From Terribium retamae (GTDB taxonomy: Bacteria; Pseudomonadota; Alphaproteobacteria; Rhizobiales; Rhizobiaceae): a stretch of 64,000 nucleotides of DNA. The notes under the pieces are model-generated. The model did no database searches. It was not told the origin of the DNA and saw only the letters and a program-made list of their open reading frames with translations. The DNA lies in assembly GCF_022347545.1 (NCBI RefSeq), contig NZ_JAKREW010000012.1, positions 1 to 64,000 on the forward strand, given 5' to 3'. The translations under genes were made by a program, and so were the position numbers. This document shows, piece after piece, positions 7,308 to 14,955 of this stretch (its first letter is position 1; each line of letters starts with the position of its first letter).

Positions 7308-8105
7308 CTACAGCAGATGTGCCAGCAGCGTGGCAAACACCGTCGTCAGTTCGTCCAGCGGATCGTTGCCATTGCAGGCTGTCAGGATGCGGTCGAGCCT
7401 GGCGTTGGTGGCAAGCACGGCGATCTCGAGCAGGTCGGGTTCGGGTTTCGCGCTGGTGTCGACGCTGGCAAGCCCAACCGCAAGCGCGACAGGTGCCAGG
7501 CAGGAGATCGCGAATGTGCGGCCCGGGCCGACGGCCGCCGTCGGTGCCTCGTCCTGCCGCAGCGGGTCATGATTGAGGAATTCCACCAGCAGCGCCCCGC
7601 TCAACGCCGCAACCAGTGCGACGCGTCCGGCCCAGTCGCTTTCGCGGACCAGTCGCTTGAGGAGCTCGGCATGCTGCCGCTCGACTGCTGCATGCACAGC
7701 GGTGAAACTAGCCTCGCGCACCCGAACGCTGTTGGCTTTCCTTTCGGCAAGCACGACCTTGGCCAATGCATACATGTCGCGCCGGAACGCCCGTTCGCCG
7801 GTCAGCGCCGCATCACCGGACGCGAAATAGACGCCGATCGGCTTCGGCGTCAGCCCGTTCATACGGCCGCTGCGTTCGCGCGGCACCAGCGTTTCGGCCA
7901 TCGACATCATGTCGTCAAAGGCGCTCGCGGCATGGCCAAGCAGCCCCTCGATCTCGCGGATCGGAAAGGACGGGCGGGCCGCCTCTTCGCCTTGCCGCGC
8001 CTGTTGGGCGGGGCTGTCGTGGCGGTGCCGGCGGATGATGTGGCGCACGTCGCGCAGCCGGTCCTTCAGGTTGACGCGGACCTCTTCGGAGATTTCACGC
8101 AGCAT
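7308..8105 (-). CDS. Protein of unknown function beside the PTS genes
   Basis: A 265-residue protein counted from the ATG at 8105; a TTG eight codons upstream is possible. The N-terminal third is charged (REISEEVRVNLKDRLRDVRH) and the middle is helical, with a moderately hydrophobic stretch near VALVAALSGALLVEFL. The C-terminal third is also hydrophobic (ISCLAPVALAVGLASV). No family is recognised. It converges on the HPr-EI gene and is divergent from the SorC-type regulator, with which it shares a 148-bp intergenic region. A role with the PTS is possible only by location. Confidence 0.6.
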   Translation of the reverse strand: MLREISEEVRVNLKDRLRDVRHIIRRHRHDSPAQQARQGEEAARPSFPIREIEGLLGHAASAFDDMMSMAETLVPRERSGRMNGLTPKPIGVYFASGDAALTGERAFRRDMYALAKVVLAERKANSVRVREASFTAVHAAVERQHAELLKRLVRESDWAGRVALVAALSGALLVEFLNHDPLRQDEAPTAAVGPGRTFAISCLAPVALAVGLASVDTSAKPEPDLLEIAVLATNARLDRILTACNGNDPLDELTTVFATLLAHLL

Positions 8106-8253
8106 CGTCTGCTCTCTGCTTCTGATCAACCGGTATAGGCGGCATGGTCGTCTCAGCCAATTGTTTATATCGTGCAGGACCGGTCAAAAGGCGATAGTGG
8201 CCATATGACGAATCGGGGACGGTTCGATCGTAGTGCTTACGGGGAGGGATGCA

Positions 8254-9276
8254 GTGGCAAGAAAGCCGCAGCGGCAGATGGGGGTCGCTGAAAGCGGAAC
8301 GGGCGAGAACGGAACGGTCGCGGCCGAAAGCAAGGCCGATCGCCTGCGCATCCGTGCCGCCTGGATGTATTTCATCGAGCAGATGACCCAGAACGAGATC
8401 GCCGACGTTCTCGGCGTTGGCCGTGTCACTGTCGTGCGGATGCTGGCCGAGGCGCGCGCCCGCAACGAAGTCAAGATCGCCATCGAAAGCGAACTGTCCG
8501 AGATCGTGCGGCTGGAGCGGGCTCTGGAAAAAACATTCGGTCTGGAGCAGGCGCTGGTCGCACCACTTTCCAGTGCGGATTCCGACCCGATCCCAGCTAT
8601 TGCCGCCAAGACGGGCGCTTATCTATCGGAAGCCATGCGCTCCGGCATGCGCGTCGGTGTCGGCTGGGGCCGCACGCTGTTTTCGACCCTGCCGTTCATC
8701 GGCGCCAAGTCGTTGAGCGATTTCAAGGTCATCTCCCTGCTTGGCGGCGTCGGCGTGGCGCGCCGCTATAATCCCGCCGAATTCGCCTGGCGTTTCGCCC
8801 AGGTCTTCCAGGGCGATGGCTATCTCATTCCGGCACCAGCGGTGGTCGACAGCGTCGAAACCAAGGTGGCGCTCGTCGAGCGCTGCGGGCTGGAAGAAAT
8901 CTTCGAGATGGCTGACGCGCTGGATGCCGTGCTTTTGTCGATCGGCGGAATTGCCTCGGCCACCACCTTCTACCGCGGAGGGTTCCTGAAGGAGGCCGAT
9001 CGTGAGGAACTGGTCGCGCGCGGCGCGGTCGGCGATCTTCTATTCCATTTCTTCAACCGCAACGGCGATCTTGTCGACCACCCGGTGAACGATCGTGTGA
9101 TGTCGGTCGAAGTCGATCGCCTGCGCCGGGCGCCGCTGCGCATTCTTACATCGGGCGGCCAGGAGAAGATCGATGCACTGCTCGGCGCCATGCATCTCGT
9201 CAAGCCGACAGTGCTGATCACCGACGAGGAAAGCGCACGGCGCATGCTGGAGGCGCAGGGCGGCGCAGCGGGCTGA
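8254..9276 (+). CDS. SorC/DeoR-type sugar-binding transcriptional regulator
   Basis: A 340-residue regulator. An N-terminal helix-turn-helix (about 28-60, MTQNEIADVLGVGRVTVVRML) precedes a SorC-family sugar-phosphate-binding domain, recognisable by GMRVGVGWGRTL, VISLLGGVG and a C-terminal GGQEKIDALLGAM. The GTG at 8254 is chosen because GGGGAGGG lies five bases before it. SorC-type proteins sense phosphorylated sugars or polyols and control the matching transport operons, so the glucitol-type PTS operon upstream is the likely target. The repeats at 2129-2158 are candidate sites. Confidence 0.88.
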   Translation: MARKPQRQMGVAESGTGENGTVAAESKADRLRIRAAWMYFIEQMTQNEIADVLGVGRVTVVRMLAEARARNEVKIAIESELSEIVRLERALEKTFGLEQALVAPLSSADSDPIPAIAAKTGAYLSEAMRSGMRVGVGWGRTLFSTLPFIGAKSLSDFKVISLLGGVGVARRYNPAEFAWRFAQVFQGDGYLIPAPAVVDSVETKVALVERCGLEEIFEMADALDAVLLSIGGIASATTFYRGGFLKEADREELVARGAVGDLLFHFFNRNGDLVDHPVNDRVMSVEVDRLRRAPLRILTSGGQEKIDALLGAMHLVKPTVLITDEESARRMLEAQGGAAG

Positions 9277-9312
9277 CGAAGGAAGGCGCCGGTCGCTGTG
9301 CTCTATTGCCCG

Positions 9313-10308
9313 TCAAAGGTTGGGCACTTCGATGGTGTCCTCCCCGCGAAAATGACTCGGCGGCGCGCCGATCACACGCTTGAAGGCGCGGCTGAAGGCG
9401 GCTTCCGATTCATAGCCCAATCGGTTGGCGACGACCGCGATCTTCAGCCGGTCCTGTGTCAGCCACTGTCTGGCCTGGTGCATGCGCACCTGGGTAACGT
9501 ATTTGGCCGGTGTCTCCCCGACGATCGAGGCGAAACGCTCGGCAAAGCCCGAGCGGGAAGCGCCCATTGTCCGGGCCAGCGTCTCGACGCTCCAGTCGCG
9601 GTTCGGCTCGAGATGGATTGCCGCCAGCACCTTGCCAAGCTCACGGTCACGCACCGCCGCGATCCAGCCTTTTGAATCACCGCAGCCGCGCTCGACCCAT
9701 GAGCGGATGATCGAGGCGGCCAGAACGTCCGCCAGCCGGGCGACGATGCCGGCGGAGCCGACGCGTTCCATCTTGATTTCGCGCGCCATCGCTTCCAGCA
9801 GATGCGGGATGCTCGGCTCGTATTCTTCCAGACCATGCGTGCGCATCACATCCGGCATCATGCCAAGCAGGGGGTGCAGGCTGTCGAGGTTGAAATACAT
9901 GGTGCCGCAGAACAGCAGCGTGCCCGGCACGCAGCTTTCCGTCGCGGGCTCCGTCCTCATGCAATAGACGTTCTTGCAGATTTCGGTGACCTCATAACCC
10001 TTGAACTGCGTGGTCGGCACCTCGGGCGAGCTGGCCAGCGCGTGCGGCGCACCGCGTGGCACCAGCACTGCGTCGCCGGCTTTCATCTCAAACCAGTCGC
10101 CATTGGGCATGCGCATCCAGCATGGCTTCTGGCCGACGAAGTAGAACCGGGCGGCGTCCTGCGCCGGGAATTCAAGGCCCCATGGCTCCTTCATTTCGCA
10201 GCGGCCATACTGCACGCCGTCAAGGCGCAGGCCGCGCAGGATGTCGGTCAGCGGATCTCCGGTCGGGGATACTGACAATGACGAACTTTTGGACGAACGA
10301 TCAAGCAT
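9313..10308 (-). CDS. AraC-family transcriptional regulator
   Basis: A 331-residue protein: an N-terminal cupin-like effector domain (MKAGDAVLVPRGAPHAL is typical of it) and a C-terminal AraC double helix-turn-helix (about 225-325, with WSVETLARTMGASRSGFAERF and VANRLGYESEAAFSRAFKR). The ATG at 10308 is chosen; longer in-frame forms would run into the repeats at 10348-10403. It is divergent from the NepI-like efflux gene and probably regulates it. This pairing of a cupin-AraC protein with an MFS exporter is common. Confidence 0.88.
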   Translation of the reverse strand: MLDRSSKSSSLSVSPTGDPLTDILRGLRLDGVQYGRCEMKEPWGLEFPAQDAARFYFVGQKPCWMRMPNGDWFEMKAGDAVLVPRGAPHALASSPEVPTTQFKGYEVTEICKNVYCMRTEPATESCVPGTLLFCGTMYFNLDSLHPLLGMMPDVMRTHGLEEYEPSIPHLLEAMAREIKMERVGSAGIVARLADVLAASIIRSWVERGCGDSKGWIAAVRDRELGKVLAAIHLEPNRDWSVETLARTMGASRSGFAERFASIVGETPAKYVTQVRMHQARQWLTQDRLKIAVVANRLGYESEAAFSRAFKRVIGAPPSHFRGEDTIEVPNL

Positions 10309-10347
10309 AATGGTGTTTCTAACATGGAAACTCCAAACGGTCACCTC

Positions 10348-10403
10348 CATTTGTTGCACTGCAACCATTTCGGAGCATTTGTTGCACTGCAACCATTTCG
10401 GAG
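10348..10403. promoter_or_regulatory. Two tandem 28-bp repeats, each with a 13-bp palindrome
   Basis: A 28-bp sequence occurs twice with no gap (10348-10375 and 10376-10403). Each copy contains GTTGCACTGCAAC, an inverted repeat GTTGCA/TGCAAC around one base. Copy 2 overlaps the GGAG ribosome-binding site (10400-10403) of the efflux gene that starts at 10411. The arrangement looks like a double operator that could block transcription or translation initiation. Confidence 0.65.
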
Positions 10404-10410
10404 ACTGATT

Positions 10411-11622
10411 ATGACCGACCCCGCGACGGCGGCGCTGGATGCCCCCGTACTGTCTTCCACCGAGGAGCGTGCAGATCCGGCCTGGGGAGCCGTCGTCTCG
10501 CTGGCGCTCGGCGTCTTCGGTCTCGTGACCGCTGAATTCCTCCCGGCCAGCCTGCTCACCCCGATGGCGCAGGACCTTGGCATCAGCGAAGGCGCCGCCG
10601 GCCAGGCCGTGACAGCCACCGCCATAGTCGGCGCCGTCGCCGCCCCCACCATGGCGATCATCACCCGCCGTCTCGACCGCAAGATCCTGATGTGGATCCT
10701 CACTTTCCTGCTCATCATTTCCAGCCTGACCGCAGCCTTCGCTTCTTCGCTTGCCATGTTGCTCGCGGCACGCGTGGTGCTCGGCGTGGCGCTCGGAGGC
10801 TTCTGGGCCATGTCTGGCGCCATGACCATGCGCCTGGTGCCGGCGCGACTGTTGCCGCGGGCCATGTCGATCATTCTCGGTGGCGTTTCGGTGGCCACGG
10901 TCTGTGCCGCACCCGTCGGGGCCTATGTCGGCGACATCTGGGGCTGGCGCACGGCTTTCCTGGTCGCGGCTGTCGTCGGTGCCGTGACGTTGCTGGCGCA
11001 GGTAGCCACGCTTCCCAGTCTGCCGCCCTCCGGCATCGCCAGCCTGCGTACGCTGGTTGACGTTGCCAAACGTCCGGCGCTCCAGATCGGCCTGCTCTTC
11101 ATCCTTCTGATCGCCTCAGGCCATTTCGCAGGCTTCACCTATGTTCGCGCATTCCTCGAGAAGGTGCCGGTGATGAACGTCGAGAGCATCTCGCTGGTTC
11201 TGCTGGCCTTCGGCATTGGTGGCTTCATCGGCAATCTCGTCGGTGGCTTCATCGTGGAGCGCAGTTTGAAGCTTGCCGCTGGCCTCTCGCCACTGCTGAT
11301 CGCGATCTCCACTCTGGTCCTGCTTGTCTTCGGTGCTTCGCCGGTGACCTCGGCAGTCGCCGTCACCGCCTGGGGTTTCGCCTTTGGCGCCATCCCGGTT
11401 TCAGTGCAGACCTGGATGCTGCGCGCTGCGCCCGATCAGGCTGAAAGCGCCGGCGGCCTTATGGTCACCGCCTTCCAGGTGGCGATTGCCACAGGCGCTG
11501 TTGTCGGCGGTCTTCTGGTTGACAATGCAGGCGTGTCCAGCGCTTTCGCCTACGCCGGTATCGCGACCTTGCTGGCTGCAGTGACGGCATTCGTGATTGG
11601 ACCCAAGACAGCAAAGGCTTGA
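10411..11622 (+). CDS. MFS efflux transporter, NepI-like
   Basis: A 403-residue major facilitator with about 12 membrane helices. Long stretches parallel E. coli NepI (purine ribonucleoside efflux): VEFLPxSLLTPMAQDLGISEG appears here as AEFLPASLLTPMAQDLGI, followed by LGGFWAMSGAMTMRLVP and FGIGGFIGN. The substrate is therefore probably a nucleoside-like or drug-like compound, expelled by proton exchange. The ATG at 10411 has GGAG seven bases upstream. The gene is controlled from the shared region with the AraC regulator. Confidence 0.85.
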   Translation: MTDPATAALDAPVLSSTEERADPAWGAVVSLALGVFGLVTAEFLPASLLTPMAQDLGISEGAAGQAVTATAIVGAVAAPTMAIITRRLDRKILMWILTFLLIISSLTAAFASSLAMLLAARVVLGVALGGFWAMSGAMTMRLVPARLLPRAMSIILGGVSVATVCAAPVGAYVGDIWGWRTAFLVAAVVGAVTLLAQVATLPSLPPSGIASLRTLVDVAKRPALQIGLLFILLIASGHFAGFTYVRAFLEKVPVMNVESISLVLLAFGIGGFIGNLVGGFIVERSLKLAAGLSPLLIAISTLVLLVFGASPVTSAVAVTAWGFAFGAIPVSVQTWMLRAAPDQAESAGGLMVTAFQVAIATGAVVGGLLVDNAGVSSAFAYAGIATLLAAVTAFVIGPKTAKA

Positions 11623-11655
11623 GGGCCTGCCCTCAACGACGGATTAGATGGAGTG

Positions 11656-11687
11656 AAAACGGCGCCGGCATCAGCCCGCGCCGTTTT
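11656..11687. terminator. Bidirectional terminator between the efflux gene and tonB
   Basis: AAAACGGCGC (11656-11665) pairs perfectly with GCGCCGTTTT (11678-11687). The A and T runs at the stem ends allow it to act on both converging genes. Confidence 0.85.
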
Positions 11688-11703
11688 GTGTGCCAGTAGT
11701 GCG

Positions 11704-12636
11704 TCAGCGCGACCGCAGCTCAATTGGAATGAGCAGACTGCGTCCCGAGGCCGGAACCGAATCCGGAGGGGCGGGAACCGGTGATGCACGTCGCACCAGC
11801 GACAAAGCCGCATCGTCGATCACCTTCTCGCCGGATGCGCGCGCAAGGGAAGCGGACACCACAGCGCCGCTGGAATTGACCGTGAAGGAGACGTATGCGA
11901 CGCCGCTCCGGCGCACATTCGGTATCGTCCGCATATAGCGCCTGATGTGGGCGACGACCTGCGAATTCCATTTTTGCGGTGATACCGAATTGCCCGTGCC
12001 GCTGCCCCCGCCATTGACCTTGCTGTTGGCGCCAGCCTTGGCTGCCCTCTGCTGGGCGATCGGATTGGCGGGTGCCTTCTTCTCGACCTTCTTCGGCTTT
12101 TCGGCCTTTGCCTCTTTGACCGGTTCGGGCTTTTTCTTCTCCACCGGTTTCTTCTCGCGCGCCGGCTTGACCACCGGCTTCGGCTTCTCAGTTTCCGGGC
12201 GGGGTTCGGGAATAGCCATTGCGACTTCGGGCAATGGTGCTTCAACGAGGTCTGGAACGACTTCCTCGGCGACTTCAGGCCTTGGCGCTTCTACTTCCGG
12301 CTCGGGGTCCGCCATCTCTTCTACAGGTTTCTGGACCTCTTCCTCGACAGGATCGATCTGTTCCGTGACTTCCTGTGGTGTCTCCGAGGCCATGCTGTCG
12401 ATCGGGTCAGCCGTATCGAGCGCTACCGGTTGGGCATTGATGACCATCGGCGGCAGGTCGAGCATGATGGCGGGGGGCGCCGAAGGGGGTGGTGAGATTT
12501 CAGACCCTCCGCTGCCCAGATACCAGCCACCGCCGGCATGGATCGACGCGACGATGAGTGCCGCACCCGACCACAATGCCAACTCGCGACGGCTCATGCC
12601 GCCGAACAGGCCGCCATGTGCCGCGGCCGCTGTCAC
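11704..12636 (-). CDS. tonB: TonB energy-transducing protein
   Basis: A 310-residue TonB. One N-terminal anchor helix (about 20-40) is followed by a long Pro/Glu/Lys-rich periplasmic spacer (about 45-200), with repeated VEEE, EKPK and EKKKPEP segments. The C-terminal TonB domain (about 220-310) contains YMRTIPNVRRSGVAYVSFTV and the pattern SGAVVSASLARASG. It transmits proton-motive energy from ExbB-ExbD to outer-membrane receptors. It is the last gene of exbB-exbD-tonB and overlaps exbD by 4 bp. No receptor gene is in the window. Confidence 0.93.
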   Translation of the reverse strand: MTAAAAHGGLFGGMSRRELALWSGAALIVASIHAGGGWYLGSGGSEISPPPSAPPAIMLDLPPMVINAQPVALDTADPIDSMASETPQEVTEQIDPVEEEVQKPVEEMADPEPEVEAPRPEVAEEVVPDLVEAPLPEVAMAIPEPRPETEKPKPVVKPAREKKPVEKKKPEPVKEAKAEKPKKVEKKAPANPIAQQRAAKAGANSKVNGGGSGTGNSVSPQKWNSQVVAHIRRYMRTIPNVRRSGVAYVSFTVNSSGAVVSASLARASGEKVIDDAALSLVRRASPVPAPPDSVPASGRSLLIPIELRSR

Positions 12637-13082
12637 TGCGCTGCTCCCGCAGCAGGCGTCGGCACCGTTTCCAGCCCGACGAGCGCCACCTTCAGATAGC
12701 CTACGCCGCGCATCAGGTTCATCACCTCCATCAACTCGCCATAGGCGACGCCGCGGTCGGCGCGCAGGAAGATGCGCTTCTGCTTGTCGCCTCCGGCGAT
12801 CGTATCCAGTTGTCGCTGGAAGGCTGCTCGATCCACCGTCTGCTGGCCGATCGCCAGGCTGAGGTCATCCTTGAGCGTAACGTAAAGCGGCTCTTCCGGC
12901 CGTGGTGCGGGCGTCGCCGTGGAAGCCGGCAGGTCAACATTGATGTCGACCGTTGCCAACGGTGCTGCGACCATGAAGATGATCAGCAGGACGAGCATGA
13001 CGTCGATGAACGGCGTCACGTTGATCTCGTGGTTTTCCTGGAGATCGTCGTCGTCGAACGATTGCTTGATGCCACCGGCCAC
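12633..13082 (-). CDS. exbD: ExbD biopolymer transport protein
   Basis: A 149-residue inner-membrane protein with one N-terminal helix. The key proton-path Asp is D27 in INVTPFIDVMLVLL, the family signature, and the C-terminal part is a periplasmic domain with DLSLAIGQQ and RADRGVAYGELMEVMNLMR. It forms the ExbB-ExbD motor for TonB. It sits 10 bp after exbB and overlaps the tonB start by ATGA. Confidence 0.94.
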   Translation of the reverse strand: MAGGIKQSFDDDDLQENHEINVTPFIDVMLVLLIIFMVAAPLATVDINVDLPASTATPAPRPEEPLYVTLKDDLSLAIGQQTVDRAAFQRQLDTIAGGDKQKRIFLRADRGVAYGELMEVMNLMRGVGYLKVALVGLETVPTPAAGAAQ

Positions 13083-13092
13083 CGCGCTTCTC

Positions 13093-14193
13093 CTACAGGG
13101 CTACCGACGGGGATTTATGGCCGTTTGCGGGTCTGGCCGCAGGTGCCGACACATGTGGACGCGCCGGGGTGTGGGCCGGAGAGACACGATCGAGGTCGCG
13201 GCTGACCAGACGCTGCACACCAGCGGCGGCATCGGCCAGTCCCTGGCGATAACCGGTGATGGAGCGGGCGAAAACGTTGTAGATCACGACCGCCGGAATG
13301 GCCGCGATCAGGCCGACCGCGGTTGCCAGCAATGCCTCGGCGATGCCGGGAGCGACGACGGCGAGGTTGGTGGTCTGTGCTTCGGAAATGCCGATGAAGG
13401 AGTTCATGATGCCCCAAACCGTGCCGAACAGACCGACGAAGGGGGCAGTAGAACCGATCGTGGCGAGCACGCCGGTGCCGCGGCTGAGCCGCCGGCCTGC
13501 CTGCGCCTGGATGCGCATCAAACGCGATTCCACACGTTCCTTGACGCCGGCGGCGTCATAGCCGCCATCGTCCTGGCGCGACATCTCCAGCTCCTCGGCC
13601 GCAGCACGGACAAGGACGCCACCGATGCCGGCGCCGTTGCCGAGCGCTTGGGTGGCGTCATCCAACCGACGTGCGCCCGTGATGCCGCGCAATGCCTTGG
13701 CGAGGCGCGCCTTGGAGCCAGCAATTTCCAGTGATTTGGCGAGCCACACGGTCCAGGTCACCAGCGAGGCGAAGGCGAGGCCGATCATCACGCCTTTCAC
13801 CACCCAGTCCGCGCTCATGAACATGCCCCAGGGGGACAGATTGTGCGGCAGCGTTGCCTTGGCGATCGATGGTGCTTCGGCAGCGTTCGGTGCGCCAGGC
13901 GCCGGGGCGACTTCGGTAGGCGCTGGCTGCGCCGACGTGGCTGGCGCGGGCTGGGCCGCGGGAGAAGGCGTCGTGCCCTGCGCTGAATTCGTGTTTGGCG
14001 CGGCCGGTGCGGTGCTTTCGCCGGCAGGCGCCACAGTTGGTGCACTGTTTTCGACGGGCGCCGTCTGTTGGGCCAGGGCCGGGGCGACGTTCATCCCAAT
14101 CAGGCCGGCAACGGCAACCATGCGGACGGCTCGGCCGAACAGGTTCTTCCGGCATGTCCGGTTCGCAGCATTGAGGCGCATATCGTCTTGCAA
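13093..14193 (-). CDS. exbB: ExbB proton-channel subunit with periplasmic extension
   Basis: A 366-residue ExbB. A signal-like N-terminus (VAVAGLIGMNVAPALAQQ) is followed by about 70 residues rich in Ala, Pro, Thr and Gln. The usual three-helix ExbB core follows, with FMSADWVVKGVMIGLAFASL, GVLATIGSTAPFVGLFGTVWG and IAEALLATAVGLIAAIPAVV. Such N-terminal extensions are known for rhizobial ExbB. The ATG at 14193 is taken; another Met four codons later is possible. Expression is likely iron-controlled, as for other tonB operons, but I could not recognise a clear iron box in the AT-rich upstream region. Confidence 0.92.
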   Translation of the reverse strand: MQDDMRLNAANRTCRKNLFGRAVRMVAVAGLIGMNVAPALAQQTAPVENSAPTVAPAGESTAPAAPNTNSAQGTTPSPAAQPAPATSAQPAPTEVAPAPGAPNAAEAPSIAKATLPHNLSPWGMFMSADWVVKGVMIGLAFASLVTWTVWLAKSLEIAGSKARLAKALRGITGARRLDDATQALGNGAGIGGVLVRAAAEELEMSRQDDGGYDAAGVKERVESRLMRIQAQAGRRLSRGTGVLATIGSTAPFVGLFGTVWGIMNSFIGISEAQTTNLAVVAPGIAEALLATAVGLIAAIPAVVIYNVFARSITGYRQGLADAAAGVQRLVSRDLDRVSPAHTPARPHVSAPAARPANGHKSPSVAL

Positions 14194-14361
14194 GGTCTCG
14201 TCTCCACTTTACGGAGCCGAGACGATCCGGCGGTTGATGATGATCCACTCAGGTCTCGGCTCATACGAGCGAGAGCGACCTAACATTGTTGAGTGTGATT
14301 ATCAAGAATTTGCGACTCCACTTTTAATATCTTTTACCCAGGCAATTGGCACGATCCGGAC

Positions 14362-14859
14362 TTATGCCGCGCCGGATGGTGTCAGCGGCACGGTGAGCCC
14401 GACCTTGACGCGGTCCATGGCGACGAAGGTGCGGAATTTCTTGACGTTGTTGTTGGAGAAGAATAGGCGGCGCGTCAGCGCCTCATAGTCGGCCATCGTC
14501 GGCACGATGACGATCAGGATAAAATCCGCTTCGCCGGTCACATAATAGCATTGCTGCACTTCCGGCGCGGCGGAGAATTCCCGCTTGGCCACGTCGAGCA
14601 GTTCGGCGGTCTCGCTGACCACCTCCACCTCAACGAAGATGGTGATGGCCTGTCCGATCCTGGCGGGATCGACGATGGCGACATTGGCCGCGATCACCCC
14701 CGCCTCTTCGAGGCGCCGGATACGCCGCTGCACTGCCGGAGCCGAGAGGTTCACCGCTTCGCCGACCAGCCGTTGCGGCGTCGCGTTGTCCTTCTGCAGG
14801 ATGGCGAGGATCGCCAGGTCGAAACTGTCGAGTTCGATTGCCGGTTTCGCCACCGTCAT
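14362..14859 (-). CDS. Lrp/AsnC-family transcriptional regulator
   Basis: A 165-residue protein: an N-terminal winged helix-turn-helix (about 10-60, LAILQKDNATPQRLVGEAVN and APAVQRRIRRLEEAGVI) and a C-terminal RAM-type effector domain (about 70-150). It is divergent from the diaminopropionate ammonia-lyase gene. Lrp-family proteins next to amino-acid catabolic genes usually control them in response to the amino acid. A perfect 15-bp palindrome at 14899-14913 lies between the two genes. Confidence 0.9.
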   Translation of the reverse strand: MTVAKPAIELDSFDLAILAILQKDNATPQRLVGEAVNLSAPAVQRRIRRLEEAGVIAANVAIVDPARIGQAITIFVEVEVVSETAELLDVAKREFSAAPEVQQCYYVTGEADFILIVIVPTMADYEALTRRLFFSNNNVKKFRTFVAMDRVKVGLTVPLTPSGAA

Positions 14860-14898
14860 CCCTCATGAAACAAACTTGCGCGCATAGCGGCGGAATAC

Positions 14899-14913
14899 AG
14901 CGCAATTTGCGCT
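14899..14913. promoter_or_regulatory. Palindrome, candidate Lrp-family operator
   Basis: AGCGCAA (14899-14905) and TTGCGCT (14907-14913) form a perfect inverted repeat around one base, in the 96-bp gap between the divergent Lrp regulator and dpaL. Its size and place suit an Lrp/AsnC binding site. Confidence 0.5.
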
Positions 14914-14955
14914 TCCGATGCAATACATCTTCACGATCTCAGTGAAGAGGCGCGG

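Noticed and set aside
10348..10403. Direct repeats considered as a CRISPR fragment
   Set aside because: Only two units, no spacer between them, and no cas genes.
14194..14361. Iron-responsive box before exbB
   Set aside because: The region is AT-rich but I could not match it to an Irr, RirA or Fur consensus with confidence.
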